Below are positions 8,954 through 17,338 of a DNA stretch of 64,000 nt, in pieces (positions within the stretch are counted from its first letter, which is position 1; every line of letters begins with the position of its first letter). The stretch lies in assembly GCA_025934375.1 (NCBI GenBank), contig JAICYD010000006.1, forward strand, positions 1-64,000, given 5' to 3'. A program made the position numbers and the translations under genes. The notes below the pieces were generated by a model. It was not told the origin of the DNA, did not search any database, and saw nothing but the letters and a program-made list of their open reading frames with translations. This DNA is from Streptosporangiaceae bacterium (GTDB lineage: Bacteria; Actinomycetota; Actinomycetes; Streptosporangiales; Streptosporangiaceae).

Positions 8954-10147
8954 TCAATTCCAGGTGGTGCCGTTCCAGTGGACGATCAAGGGCCAACTCT
9001 GCTGGCTGCCCTGGCTGGGTATCCAGTAAGTGCCGACTGCCCAGCCGTCGGACGGTGCGGAGAAAGCGACGTCGGCGAGGCCGCCGGTTGCCTGGGGGTT
9101 GTCGCCTATCGGGACGGGGACCTGGGCCCAGGTGGTACCCGTCCATCGCATGGCGAGCGGGCCGGCGTCCCCGCCGCCGACAGCCCATACGGCCCGGCCA
9201 GGCGCGATGGTCACGCTGTAGAAGCCGCCGTTGGCGCCCGGGGCCGGTACCGCCTGCCAGGCTGCGCCGGTCCACCGCATGCTAAGCGGAGGGCGGGCGG
9301 CGCGTAGTTTGAGCTGGGAATTCACGGTCGCGTGCTGGCCGACCGCCCAGGCGGTCCCGGGCGGGCGGGCGGCGATGCCCAGCAGCGAGTTCGCGGGCCC
9401 GGCGATCGGGAACGATGCCCGCTGCCATGAATTGCCGTTCCAGCGAATGAGCACGCCACGTGGTGCCAGGCTCCCGCGCTCGGGGGCGGCCCCGATCGCC
9501 CAGGCGGTGCCCGCAGGCGTGAGGGCTACCTTCGTGAGGCCGGCAACGCCGGCGGGGGCGGGTACCCGATGCCATCCGGCGCCGTTCCAGCGCAGGATCA
9601 GCGCCTGCGGGTGCCCGGCGATGGCGGACTCGCCGACGGCCCAGCCGTCGTCACCGGACATGGCGATACCGGACAGGGCGGCGGCGGTTTCCGGCAGCCC
9701 CGTGGCCTGGCTCCATCGCTCCCCGTCCCAGTGCAGGAGCAAGGCCCTATCGGACCTGGCCGGCCCTGCAGGCCCGGGGAGTGCCCCGGTGAAGCCCACG
9801 GCCCACGCGTCGCTCGCCGAGACCGCTGTCACGCCTATCAGGAATCCGGGCACCCCGTCCAGTACGGCCGGGCTGGTCACCCGGCTCCAGGCCTGGCCAT
9901 CCCAGTGGAGCATCAGCGTGCTTAGCTGCGGGCCCGTCCCGCTGAATCCCACCGCCCAGGCATCAGTCGCCGAAGCCGCGGCGACGCTGTTCAACTGGCC
10001 ATGGAAGCTGAACGTGGGGATGGCGAGATTGCCGCTCAGCTGGGAGTGGGTGACAGTCTGGGAGTTGCCGGCAGTGCCGCATGCCGCCATTGTCATGGCG
10101 AGCGACACCCCAGCGGCGGAGAGACCCAGCCGGGCCATCAAGGACAT
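8954..10147 (-). CDS. Lipoprotein with six-to-seven-bladed WAVG-repeat propeller
   Basis: 397 residues. The N-terminus has a lipobox (MTMAACG, Cys near residue 23), so it is probably lipid-anchored outside the membrane. The rest is a repeat of about 50 residues with the core 'AVSASDAWAVG......L.LHWDG..W..V.' ending with HWNGTTW. This is typical of secreted actinobacterial propeller proteins whose blades close on WAVG and W-x-G motifs. No enzyme signature is seen. The start could be the ATG at 10147 or the one three codons later. It is a single gene between remnants. A ligand-binding or sensory surface role is inferred only from the fold. Confidence 0.75.
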   Translation of the reverse strand: MSLMARLGLSAAGVSLAMTMAACGTAGNSQTVTHSQLSGNLAIPTFSFHGQLNSVAAASATDAWAVGFSGTGPQLSTLMLHWDGQAWSRVTSPAVLDGVPGFLIGVTAVSASDAWAVGFTGALPGPAGPARSDRALLLHWDGERWSQATGLPETAAALSGIAMSGDDGWAVGESAIAGHPQALILRWNGAGWHRVPAPAGVAGLTKVALTPAGTAWAIGAAPERGSLAPRGVLIRWNGNSWQRASFPIAGPANSLLGIAARPPGTAWAVGQHATVNSQLKLRAARPPLSMRWTGAAWQAVPAPGANGGFYSVTIAPGRAVWAVGGGDAGPLAMRWTGTTWAQVPVPIGDNPQATGGLADVAFSAPSDGWAVGTYWIPSQGSQQSWPLIVHWNGTTWN

Positions 10148-10316
10148 GTCGCATATTCCACCAAATCAGGCAAGGCCTTGCGGCGCGAGCCGCACAGCCC
10201 GAGCGGCATTCCCCGGATCGTTACCAATGCCTTCGGGACGCCCGATCAGATCGGGACGATGATCACTGTCGCTGGATGGCCAGCCACGGTGATGACGAAC
10301 TTGGTCACGGTGTCCT

Positions 10317-10663
10317 TATCCCGGTCCGAACCCGCCGTTGCCCAGCTCCAGGTACAGCCGCCGCAGCAACGGCGGAACCGGCAAGCCGACGGCACGCTCT
10401 GCCTCCTCAACCGCCTCCTGGGCGGCGGGAACGAGGGTGGCGGGCAGTGGCTCCACCAGACCCTGGCCCCGCGCCTTCAGGTACTCCGGCGACCCCGGTG
10501 GTAGATCCGCCGGTACCTGCCATCGGCGGTCACCAAGAACGCGCCGCCCCCGTCCGTCGAGGGCACGGGGAGCCCTGGTATCTGATCCAGGTACTCGCCC
10601 GCCGCCACCAGGTCCCGAACCGCCTGGAAGGCCTCGTCTTCGCTCACTGATGCCACGCGGCAA
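10317..10663 (-). pseudogene. SMI1/KNR4 (SUKH)-like fragment, frameshifted
   Basis: The last part reads LVEPLPATLVPAAQEAVEEA then LPVPPLLRRLYLELGNGGFG. This is the N-terminal SUKH pattern in which an acidic helix precedes 'LP..lr..y...NGG.GPG'. In a different frame upstream, a protein-like start (SVSEDEAFQAVRDLVAAGEY) is present. At least one frameshift separates them, and the C-terminal part of the fold is missing. SUKH proteins often act as immunity factors for contact-dependent toxins. No toxin gene is nearby. Confidence 0.4.
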
Positions 10664-11036
10664 GTATTCCCCCTAGCACTGACAATCGAGGCAGGCGCGC
10701 ACGAGGCAGAAAATGTTGCTGGATAACCCTCGTGACCTGGATCTTACGGGGCAAGCTCTCGGTGCCCAGTTGCCGAGAATTGTGCGCCATCTCTGCATGG
10801 GACTCATATGTACTCATACGCGACATAAGTCACATGCTGTTGCGCGAGTCGGCGGGCGTCACGAAAACTAATACCGTCACGGGCGCCTAATTCGCAATTT
10901 ATCGCAACCCACTCCCATGACCTGCACTTTATGGGTCATTGTCGCTAAAGTGATCAACCGGCGTTTGCCGAGCGGGCGCGGAGCCTGCCCGGCGGCGCGT
11001 GAGCGGGAAATGCGACGAGGACCGAGGGGCGGGCAA
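10664..11036. other. Leader region of the defence operon
   Basis: This stretch upstream of the helicase is locally richer in A/T than its surroundings (around 10795-10935). That fits a promoter region. I see no protein-like frame; the open frame continuous with the helicase back to 10917 has no family-like residues. Confidence 0.35.
10917..10939. promoter_or_regulatory. Inverted repeat upstream of the helicase gene
   Basis: ATGACC (10917-10922) and GGTCAT (10934-10939) form an inverted repeat with an 11-nt spacer, about 100 nt before the helicase start. Position and symmetry suit an operator, but no regulator gene is adjacent. Confidence 0.3.
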
Positions 11037-14000
11037 ATGGCGTTGAAGCTGGAAGAGCTCACCCCCGGTGCCCAGGTCACCGGCCTGGTCGGCAATGGCC
11101 AGCCGGCCACCGTGATCCAGGCCCAATGGATCGGCGGCAACGCCCTGCGCCTGACGTACCGCACCGTCGACAGCCGCCTAGACGAGCGCATCCTCTACCG
11201 CGACCACGAGTCCCGCCTGGACCTGCACACCGCCGGGCCGGCCTACGAATTCCGGGCCGACGCCAGGCTGTTCAAGCTGGCGGCCGAGGCGCTGCGGATC
11301 AAGATGGCAGGCCGGTTCGACCCGATGCTCGCCGTCCATACGAGCAACCTGGAGCCGCTGCCGCACCAGATCCAGGCGGTCTACGGCGAACTGCTCAACC
11401 GCACGCCGCTGCGCTATCTCCTGGCCGACGATCCCGGTGCAGGCAAGACGATCATGGCTGGCTTGTACATAAAGGAACTTATGCTCCGCGGTGACCTGGA
11501 GCGCTGCCTGATCGTGGCGCCCGGTGGGCTGGTGGAGCAATGGCAAGACGAGCTGCGGGACAAATTCGCCCTCAATTTCGAGCTGCTGACCAAGGAAATG
11601 GTCAACGCCGACCCGGACGGCAACCCATTCCGCCGGCACCACTTGCTCATCGCAAGGATGGACCAGTTGTCGCGGTCCCAGGAACTGCAACAACACCTGG
11701 ACCACACCGACTGGGACCTGACCGTTGTGGATGAGGCGCACCGGATGGCGGCGCACTATTTCGGCAGCGAGCTGAAGAAGACCCGCCGCTATCAGCTCGG
11801 GGAGCTGCTGGGCCGCAAGTCGCGGCATTTCCTGCTGATGACCGCCACCCCGCACGCGGGGAAGGAAGAGGACTTCCAGCTGTTCCTGGCGCTGCTGGAT
11901 ACCGACCGGTTCGAGGGCCGTTACCGGGACGCGGTGCACACGGTCAGCACCGAGGGCCTGATGCGGCGCATGGTCAAGGAGGACCTGAAGACCTTCGAGG
12001 GTAAGCCGCTGTTCCCGGAGCGGAAGGCCTACACCGTCGGCTACGAGCTTTCGGGTGCGGAGCATGACCTGTACGAGGCGGTCACCCGCTACGTCCGCGA
12101 GGAGATGAGCAACGCCGACAAGCTCAAGGAGCACGGCGATAACAAGCGCGGCTTCACCGTCGGGTTCGCGCTAACCGTCCTCCAACGGAGGCTTGCCTCC
12201 AGCCCCGAGGCAATCCTCAGGAGCCTGGAACGCCGCCACCGGCGCTTGGAGAAGCGCCGCAACGAGATGCGCTACGGCGCAGCGACCGCCGAGGATGACG
12301 ACCTCGCCCGGCGGCTGCGCGACCTCCTCGGCAAGGACCCGACCGAAGCCGACCTCGCCAGCAGCGACGCACTGACCGACAGCAACAACGTCCCCGGCGA
12401 CGAGGCCGAGGAGGCCGAGTCCGAGATCGCGGACGCGGCCACCGCCTCCCGCACGCTTGCCGAGCTGGACAAGGAGCTGGCGATCCTGACCGACCTGATC
12501 GAGCTGGCCCGCCGGGTCCGGCACAGCGGCGAGGACAAGAAGTGGACGCAGCTGCGCGAGCTGCTCACCGCGCCCGGCCAGCACGAGCAGAAGATCATCA
12601 TCTTCACCGAGCACCGCGACACCCTGGAGTACCTGGCCGACCGGATCCGGGGGCTGCTCGGCCGGCACGACGCCGTCGCGACCATCCACGGCGGCGTCAC
12701 CCGCGAGCAGCGCCGCCACGTCACCGAGCTGTTCACCCAGGATTCCAGCCTGCGGGTCCTGGTCGCGACTGACGCGGCCGGGGAGGGCCTGAACCTGCAG
12801 CGCGCCCACCTGATGGTGAACTACGACCTGCCGTGGAACCCGAACCGGATCGAGCAGCGCTTCGGACGCATCCACCGCATCGGCCAGGCCGAGGTCTGCC
12901 ACCTGTGGAACCTGGTCGCCATCGACACCCGTGAGGGCCAGGTCTTCCAGCGCTTGCTGGACAAGATCGAGCAGCAGCGCCAGGCGTATGCGGGCAAGGT
13001 GTTCGACGTGCTGGGCGAGGCGTTCGAGGGCCAGCCGCTGAAGGATCTGCTCATTGAGGCGATCCGCTACGGCGACCGCCCGGACGTGCGGGCGCGCCTC
13101 AACCAGGTCATCGACGCCAAGGTCGGCGAGGGCCTGGACAAGCTCATCGCCGAGCGCGCCGCCCACGCCCAGATCTTCGACGCCGCCGACATAAAGCGAT
13201 GGCGCGCCCGCATGGACGAGGCCAACGCCCGCCGCCTGCAGCCGCACTACATCCGCGCCTTCTTCCTGGAGGCCTTCAAGCAGCTCGGCGGCCGGATCGC
13301 CGAGCGCGAGGCCGGCCGCTACGAGATCCGCCACGTCCCCGCCGACATCCGCGATCACGACCGCGCCGCCGGGACCGCCCCCGCCCCGGTCCTGCCCCGG
13401 TACGAGCGCGTCACCTTCGACCGCGAGCTCATCACCGCCGGCGGCAGGCCGCGCGCGGACCTGCTCGCCCCCGGCCACCCGCTGCTGGACGCGGTCACCG
13501 GCCTGATCACCGAGCGGCACGGCACCCTGCTGAAGCAGGGCGCCATCCTCATCGACCGGCACGACCCGGCCACCGAGCCCCGCCTGCTGGTCGCCGTCAC
13601 CCACGAGATCACCGACGGCCACGACCCCGCCCGCACCGTCTCCAAGCGCTTCGGCTTCGCAGAGATCGACGCCCCCACCACCGAGACGCCAGCACACGAG
13701 GCGCACGCCGCCGGCGAGGCCCGCTACCTCGACTACGAGCCACCATCCGATACCGAACGGAACTTGCTGTCCCCGCTCATTTCAGCCCCCTGGCTGTCGG
13801 CCGGGACGGAGGCGATCGCCCTGGACTGGGCGGTCACCGAGGGCATGCCCGCCGAGCTCATCCGCACCCGGGAAATCGTCACCACCCGCGTCGAGCAGAT
13901 ACGCCGCCTGGTCCGCCAGCGCCTCACCCAGGAGATCAACCACTGGGACTGGCGACACGCCGAGCTGCTTGACCAGCAGGCATCCGGCCGCCCGCTGAAG

Positions 14001-14579
14001 ATGAAGCCTGACACCGCCTACCAGCGCGCCCGCGACCTGGAACGCCGCCTGGACAAACGCCTCGCCGAGCTCGACCTGGACGCAGACCTGATCGCCCGCC
14101 CCCCTGTCATCTCGGCAGGCGCGCTCATCGTGCCGCAAGGACTGCTGACCGCGATCACCGGCACCACCAAGCCGCCCAGGTACGCGGCCGACACCACGGA
14201 GACTGACCGCCGGGCCATCGCCGCCGTCCTCGCCGCCGAACGCGCCCTCGGCCGTAACCCCCGCGAGATGCCCCACAACAACCCCGGGTACGACATCGTC
14301 TCCACCTGCTACGACGGCCACCTGATCTACATCGAGGTCAAGGGCCGCATCGAAGGCGCCGAAGACTTTTGGGTCACCCGCACCGAGGCCCTGCACGGCA
14401 AGAACGCCGGACTTGGATCACGGCTCGCCCTGGTCTCGGTCTCGCCGCTCGGTCCCGAACTGGACATCGCCCGCTACATCACGGACCCGTTCCGCGACGT
14501 GGACTTCGGCGACTTCAACGCCACCGGCCTCGGCGGCAACTGGACCAAAGAATGGGAACGAGGCGGAACTCCGGCATGA
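11037..14579 (+). CDS. Large SF2 helicase with DUF3883-like C-terminus (defence system helicase)
   Basis: The start is placed at the ATG of MALKLEELTPG; upstream in-frame codons to 10917 do not look like the family. A short N-terminal domain precedes the SNF2/SF2 core: Walker A LLADDPGAGKTIMAGLYIKE, DEAH box TVVDEAHRM, motif III MTATPHAGKEEDF, and motifs V/VI DAAGEGLNLQRAHLMVNYDL and RIEQRFGRIHRIGQ. The C-terminal 110 residues (GYDIVSTCYDGHLIYIEVKG onward) match DUF3883, a restriction-fold-like domain with E-x-K. About 1,180 residues, full length. Such helicases are found with DUF1156 methylases and DUF499 ATPases in defence loci. The gene overlaps the methylase by 4 nt, so the two are translationally coupled. 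DNA translocation or remodelling during phage restriction is the inferred role. Confidence 0.9.
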   Translation: MALKLEELTPGAQVTGLVGNGQPATVIQAQWIGGNALRLTYRTVDSRLDERILYRDHESRLDLHTAGPAYEFRADARLFKLAAEALRIKMAGRFDPMLAVHTSNLEPLPHQIQAVYGELLNRTPLRYLLADDPGAGKTIMAGLYIKELMLRGDLERCLIVAPGGLVEQWQDELRDKFALNFELLTKEMVNADPDGNPFRRHHLLIARMDQLSRSQELQQHLDHTDWDLTVVDEAHRMAAHYFGSELKKTRRYQLGELLGRKSRHFLLMTATPHAGKEEDFQLFLALLDTDRFEGRYRDAVHTVSTEGLMRRMVKEDLKTFEGKPLFPERKAYTVGYELSGAEHDLYEAVTRYVREEMSNADKLKEHGDNKRGFTVGFALTVLQRRLASSPEAILRSLERRHRRLEKRRNEMRYGAATAEDDDLARRLRDLLGKDPTEADLASSDALTDSNNVPGDEAEEAESEIADAATASRTLAELDKELAILTDLIELARRVRHSGEDKKWTQLRELLTAPGQHEQKIIIFTEHRDTLEYLADRIRGLLGRHDAVATIHGGVTREQRRHVTELFTQDSSLRVLVATDAAGEGLNLQRAHLMVNYDLPWNPNRIEQRFGRIHRIGQAEVCHLWNLVAIDTREGQVFQRLLDKIEQQRQAYAGKVFDVLGEAFEGQPLKDLLIEAIRYGDRPDVRARLNQVIDAKVGEGLDKLIAERAAHAQIFDAADIKRWRARMDEANARRLQPHYIRAFFLEAFKQLGGRIAEREAGRYEIRHVPADIRDHDRAAGTAPAPVLPRYERVTFDRELITAGGRPRADLLAPGHPLLDAVTGLITERHGTLLKQGAILIDRHDPATEPRLLVAVTHEITDGHDPARTVSKRFGFAEIDAPTTETPAHEAHAAGEARYLDYEPPSDTERNLLSPLISAPWLSAGTEAIALDWAVTEGMPAELIRTREIVTTRVEQIRRLVRQRLTQEINHWDWRHAELLDQQASGRPLKMKPDTAYQRARDLERRLDKRLAELDLDADLIARPPVISAGALIVPQGLLTAITGTTKPPRYAADTTETDRRAIAAVLAAERALGRNPREMPHNNPGYDIVSTCYDGHLIYIEVKGRIEGAEDFWVTRTEALHGKNAGLGSRLALVSVSPLGPELDIARYITDPFRDVDFGDFNATGLGGNWTKEWERGGTPA

Positions 14580-17338
14580 CCAAGGACCTGTGGTACAAGC
14601 CAAAGCTCATCGAGGTCGCTCTTCCCCTTGAGGACATCAACCGCGAGTCAGCCCGCGAGAAGTCGATTCGGCATGGCCACCCGTCCACCCTGCACCTGTG
14701 GTGGGCCCGGCGTCCGTTGGCGGCCTGCCGGGCGGTGCTGTTCGCCCAACTGGTCGATGACCCGAGCGCGCATCCCGACAAGTTCCCGACCGAACTGGAC
14801 CAGCAAGCCGAGCGGGATCGGCTGCACAAGATCATCTCCCGCCTCGTCGTCTGGGAGAACATCCACGACGAGAAGCTGCTCAAGGAGGCCCACGAAGAGA
14901 TCCTCAAGTCCACCGGCGGTAATCCGCCGCCGATCTTGGACCCCTTCGCCGGCGGCGGCTCCATCCCGCTGGAAGCCCAGCGCTTGGGCCTAGAGGCGCA
15001 CGCGTCGGACCTGAACCCAGTCGCGGTGCTGATCAATAAGGCTCTGATCGAGATCCCGCCGAAGTGGGCGGGACATCCACCGGTGTTCCCTGGTGCTGCG
15101 GCTGAGAAGATCTCCTGGCCACGCGCGACGGGCATCGCCGAGGATGTGCGCCGGTACGGGGAGTGGATGCATACCGAAGCTGTGAAGCGGATAGGCCATC
15201 AGTACCCTACGGTCGAAGTCGCTGGAGTCGAATCTTCGGTGATTGCCTGGTTCTGGGCGCGCACCGTCACCTGCCCAAACCCGGCGTGTGCCGGACGGAT
15301 GCCTCTAGTTCGATCATTCTGGCTCTGCAATAAGGCAGGCAGAGAGCGTTATATTAAACCGATCCCGGTCCCAGAAGAGAAACGTGTGCGCTTTGAAATA
15401 GGCGGTCCAGAAGGGGATCCCCGAGAGAGCACCGTTTCTGGGCGCACTGGAGCCGTATGCCTGCTCTGCAATACGCCGGTTCCAATGTCATATATCCGTG
15501 GCGAAGCCAGGGCTGGTCGTATGGATCCTCAGCTGATGGCAATGGCGGCAGAAGGTAAGCGCCAACGCTATTATGTTGCCGCGAACGAGGGACACGAGAA
15601 GGCCGCCGACGTGTCGCGGCCAGTCGATATGCCTGACGCCGAGATGCCTAACAATCCGCGCTGGTTCTCTCCGCCAGCCTACGGAATGACCGGGTATGCC
15701 GACCTCTTTACTGCGCGCCAAGCGGTCGCGTTGACGACATTCTCGGACCTTATCGGGGAAGCCCGCGCCAAGGTGGCAAATGATTCTGGGAACTCTGGGT
15801 ACGCTGACGCCATTGCAACTTACCTAGCATTCGCGATCTCGAAATTGGCTGACCGGGGATCATCGATATGCTCATGGGTGATACAACGCGAGTCGAACAG
15901 AAACACGTTCGCCCGTCAAGCGATCCCGATGACATGGGATTTCATAGAGATGAATCCGCTGTTGCGTGGCACGGGCAGCTTTGCAGGGGCGGCTGCATGG
16001 ACAATTGAAAGCCTTGAGGGTGCCGCGACGAGGGGAGCCGCTCGCGTCATGCAGGCTGACGCTGCAACATGTGCCACCGGCGGCGCAATTGTCTCCACGG
16101 ACCCTCCGTACTACGATAATATCGGATACGCCGATCTGTCTGACTTCTTTTATGTTTGGCTTCGACGATCGCTGCGCGACTATTACCCCGATCTCCTCGC
16201 TACGATGCTGACGCCCAAGGCAAAAGAACTCATAGCTACTCCGTATCGATTCAATGGAAGCAAGAATAAAGCGGAAGAGTTCTTCGAGGACGGCTTCTTG
16301 AGGACTTTTACTCGGATCCGAGAAGAGCAGCCAAAAGGCTTCCCGGCTACGGTCATCTATGCATTCAAGCAATCGGAAACCACAGATGAAGGCGAGGCGT
16401 CAACCGGCTGGGAACGGATGCTTAGCGGATTGCTTGAAGCCGGGTACTCTGTCACTGCCACTTGGCCAATTCAAACCGAACGGGCCACCCGCTCGATCGA
16501 TATCGGTACGAACGCCTTGGCGTCATCCATCGTGCTTGCCTGTCGCCCGCGTCCCGCCGATGCCGCGTTCACCGATCGGCGGGGGTTCATCGACACGCTG
16601 CAGGTCGAGTTCCCGGAGGCGCTGCGGAGGCTGGAGCAAGGCAAGATCGCGCCGGTGGACCTTCGACAGGCGGCGATCGGGCCAGGGATGGCGGTCTTCT
16701 CGCGGTATGCGCGGGTCAACGAGCCGGATGGGTCGCCCATGCGCGTGCGGGCCGCGCTCTCGCTGATCAATCAGGTGCTTGATGAGAAGCTGTCGCAGCT
16801 TGTCGGGGACGTGTCGGCCGATACCCGGTTCTGCGTGGAGTGGTTCAAGCAGTACGGGTTTGAGGAAGGGCCGTTTGGCACCGCGGACACGCTGGCGCGC
16901 GGCGTCGATACCGGGGTGGACGGACTCGTTCGGGCCGGGATCCTGAGGTCGGCTGCGGGGAAGGTGAAGCTCCGTTCCGTTGCGGATATTCCGGATGCTT
17001 ATGATCCGGCGGCCGACGAGCGAATGTCGGAGTGGGAGGTCTGCCTGCACCTCGCCAAGCAGCTCGATGAGCACGGGACGGACGCGGCGGCGCGGCTGCT
17101 GGCAGCGGCGCGGGATGTGCCGGGGATCGACCTGGACGACGTGCGGGAGCTGGCTTACCTCTTGTACTCGATCGCGGAGAAGAGGAACTGGGCCGAGGTC
17201 GGGCTGCTGTTCAACAACCTCGGCACGTTGTGGATGGACCTGGAGGACACCGCGCGGCGGGTGCCGTCTGGCGCTCATGCGGGCGGGCAGGGGCAGCTGA
17301 CCCTGGAGTTCGGGAGTGACGACGATGGCGGCGAGTAA
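14576..17338 (+). CDS. DUF1156-type adenine/cytosine DNA methyltransferase
   Basis: 920 residues from the ATG at 14576 (MTKDLWYKPKLIEVALPLED). Residues 20-50 hold the DUF1156 signature (NRESAREKSIRHGHPSTLHL, WWARRPLAACRAVLFAQL). The SAM-binding motif DPFAGGGSIPLEAQRLGLEA and catalytic motif IV STDPPYYDNIGYADLSDFFY mark an amino-methyltransferase. Between them, CPNPAC and CLLC pairs look like a zinc ribbon. The C-terminal 250 residues are helical and probably contact partners. It is the middle gene of three, overlapping both neighbours. It presumably marks self DNA. The part from about 15165 to 16540 has visibly lower GC and different codon choice than the rest, suggesting segmental replacement. 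Confidence 0.9.
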   Translation: MTKDLWYKPKLIEVALPLEDINRESAREKSIRHGHPSTLHLWWARRPLAACRAVLFAQLVDDPSAHPDKFPTELDQQAERDRLHKIISRLVVWENIHDEKLLKEAHEEILKSTGGNPPPILDPFAGGGSIPLEAQRLGLEAHASDLNPVAVLINKALIEIPPKWAGHPPVFPGAAAEKISWPRATGIAEDVRRYGEWMHTEAVKRIGHQYPTVEVAGVESSVIAWFWARTVTCPNPACAGRMPLVRSFWLCNKAGRERYIKPIPVPEEKRVRFEIGGPEGDPRESTVSGRTGAVCLLCNTPVPMSYIRGEARAGRMDPQLMAMAAEGKRQRYYVAANEGHEKAADVSRPVDMPDAEMPNNPRWFSPPAYGMTGYADLFTARQAVALTTFSDLIGEARAKVANDSGNSGYADAIATYLAFAISKLADRGSSICSWVIQRESNRNTFARQAIPMTWDFIEMNPLLRGTGSFAGAAAWTIESLEGAATRGAARVMQADAATCATGGAIVSTDPPYYDNIGYADLSDFFYVWLRRSLRDYYPDLLATMLTPKAKELIATPYRFNGSKNKAEEFFEDGFLRTFTRIREEQPKGFPATVIYAFKQSETTDEGEASTGWERMLSGLLEAGYSVTATWPIQTERATRSIDIGTNALASSIVLACRPRPADAAFTDRRGFIDTLQVEFPEALRRLEQGKIAPVDLRQAAIGPGMAVFSRYARVNEPDGSPMRVRAALSLINQVLDEKLSQLVGDVSADTRFCVEWFKQYGFEEGPFGTADTLARGVDTGVDGLVRAGILRSAAGKVKLRSVADIPDAYDPAADERMSEWEVCLHLAKQLDEHGTDAAARLLAAARDVPGIDLDDVRELAYLLYSIAEKRNWAEVGLLFNNLGTLWMDLEDTARRVPSGAHAGGQGQLTLEFGSDDDGGE

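Noticed and set aside
12171-13706. 511-codon open frame antisense to the helicase
   Set aside because: Shadow frame of a GC-rich gene: Val/Ala/Gly/Asp-rich, no motif, while the helicase on the other strand has all its conserved blocks.
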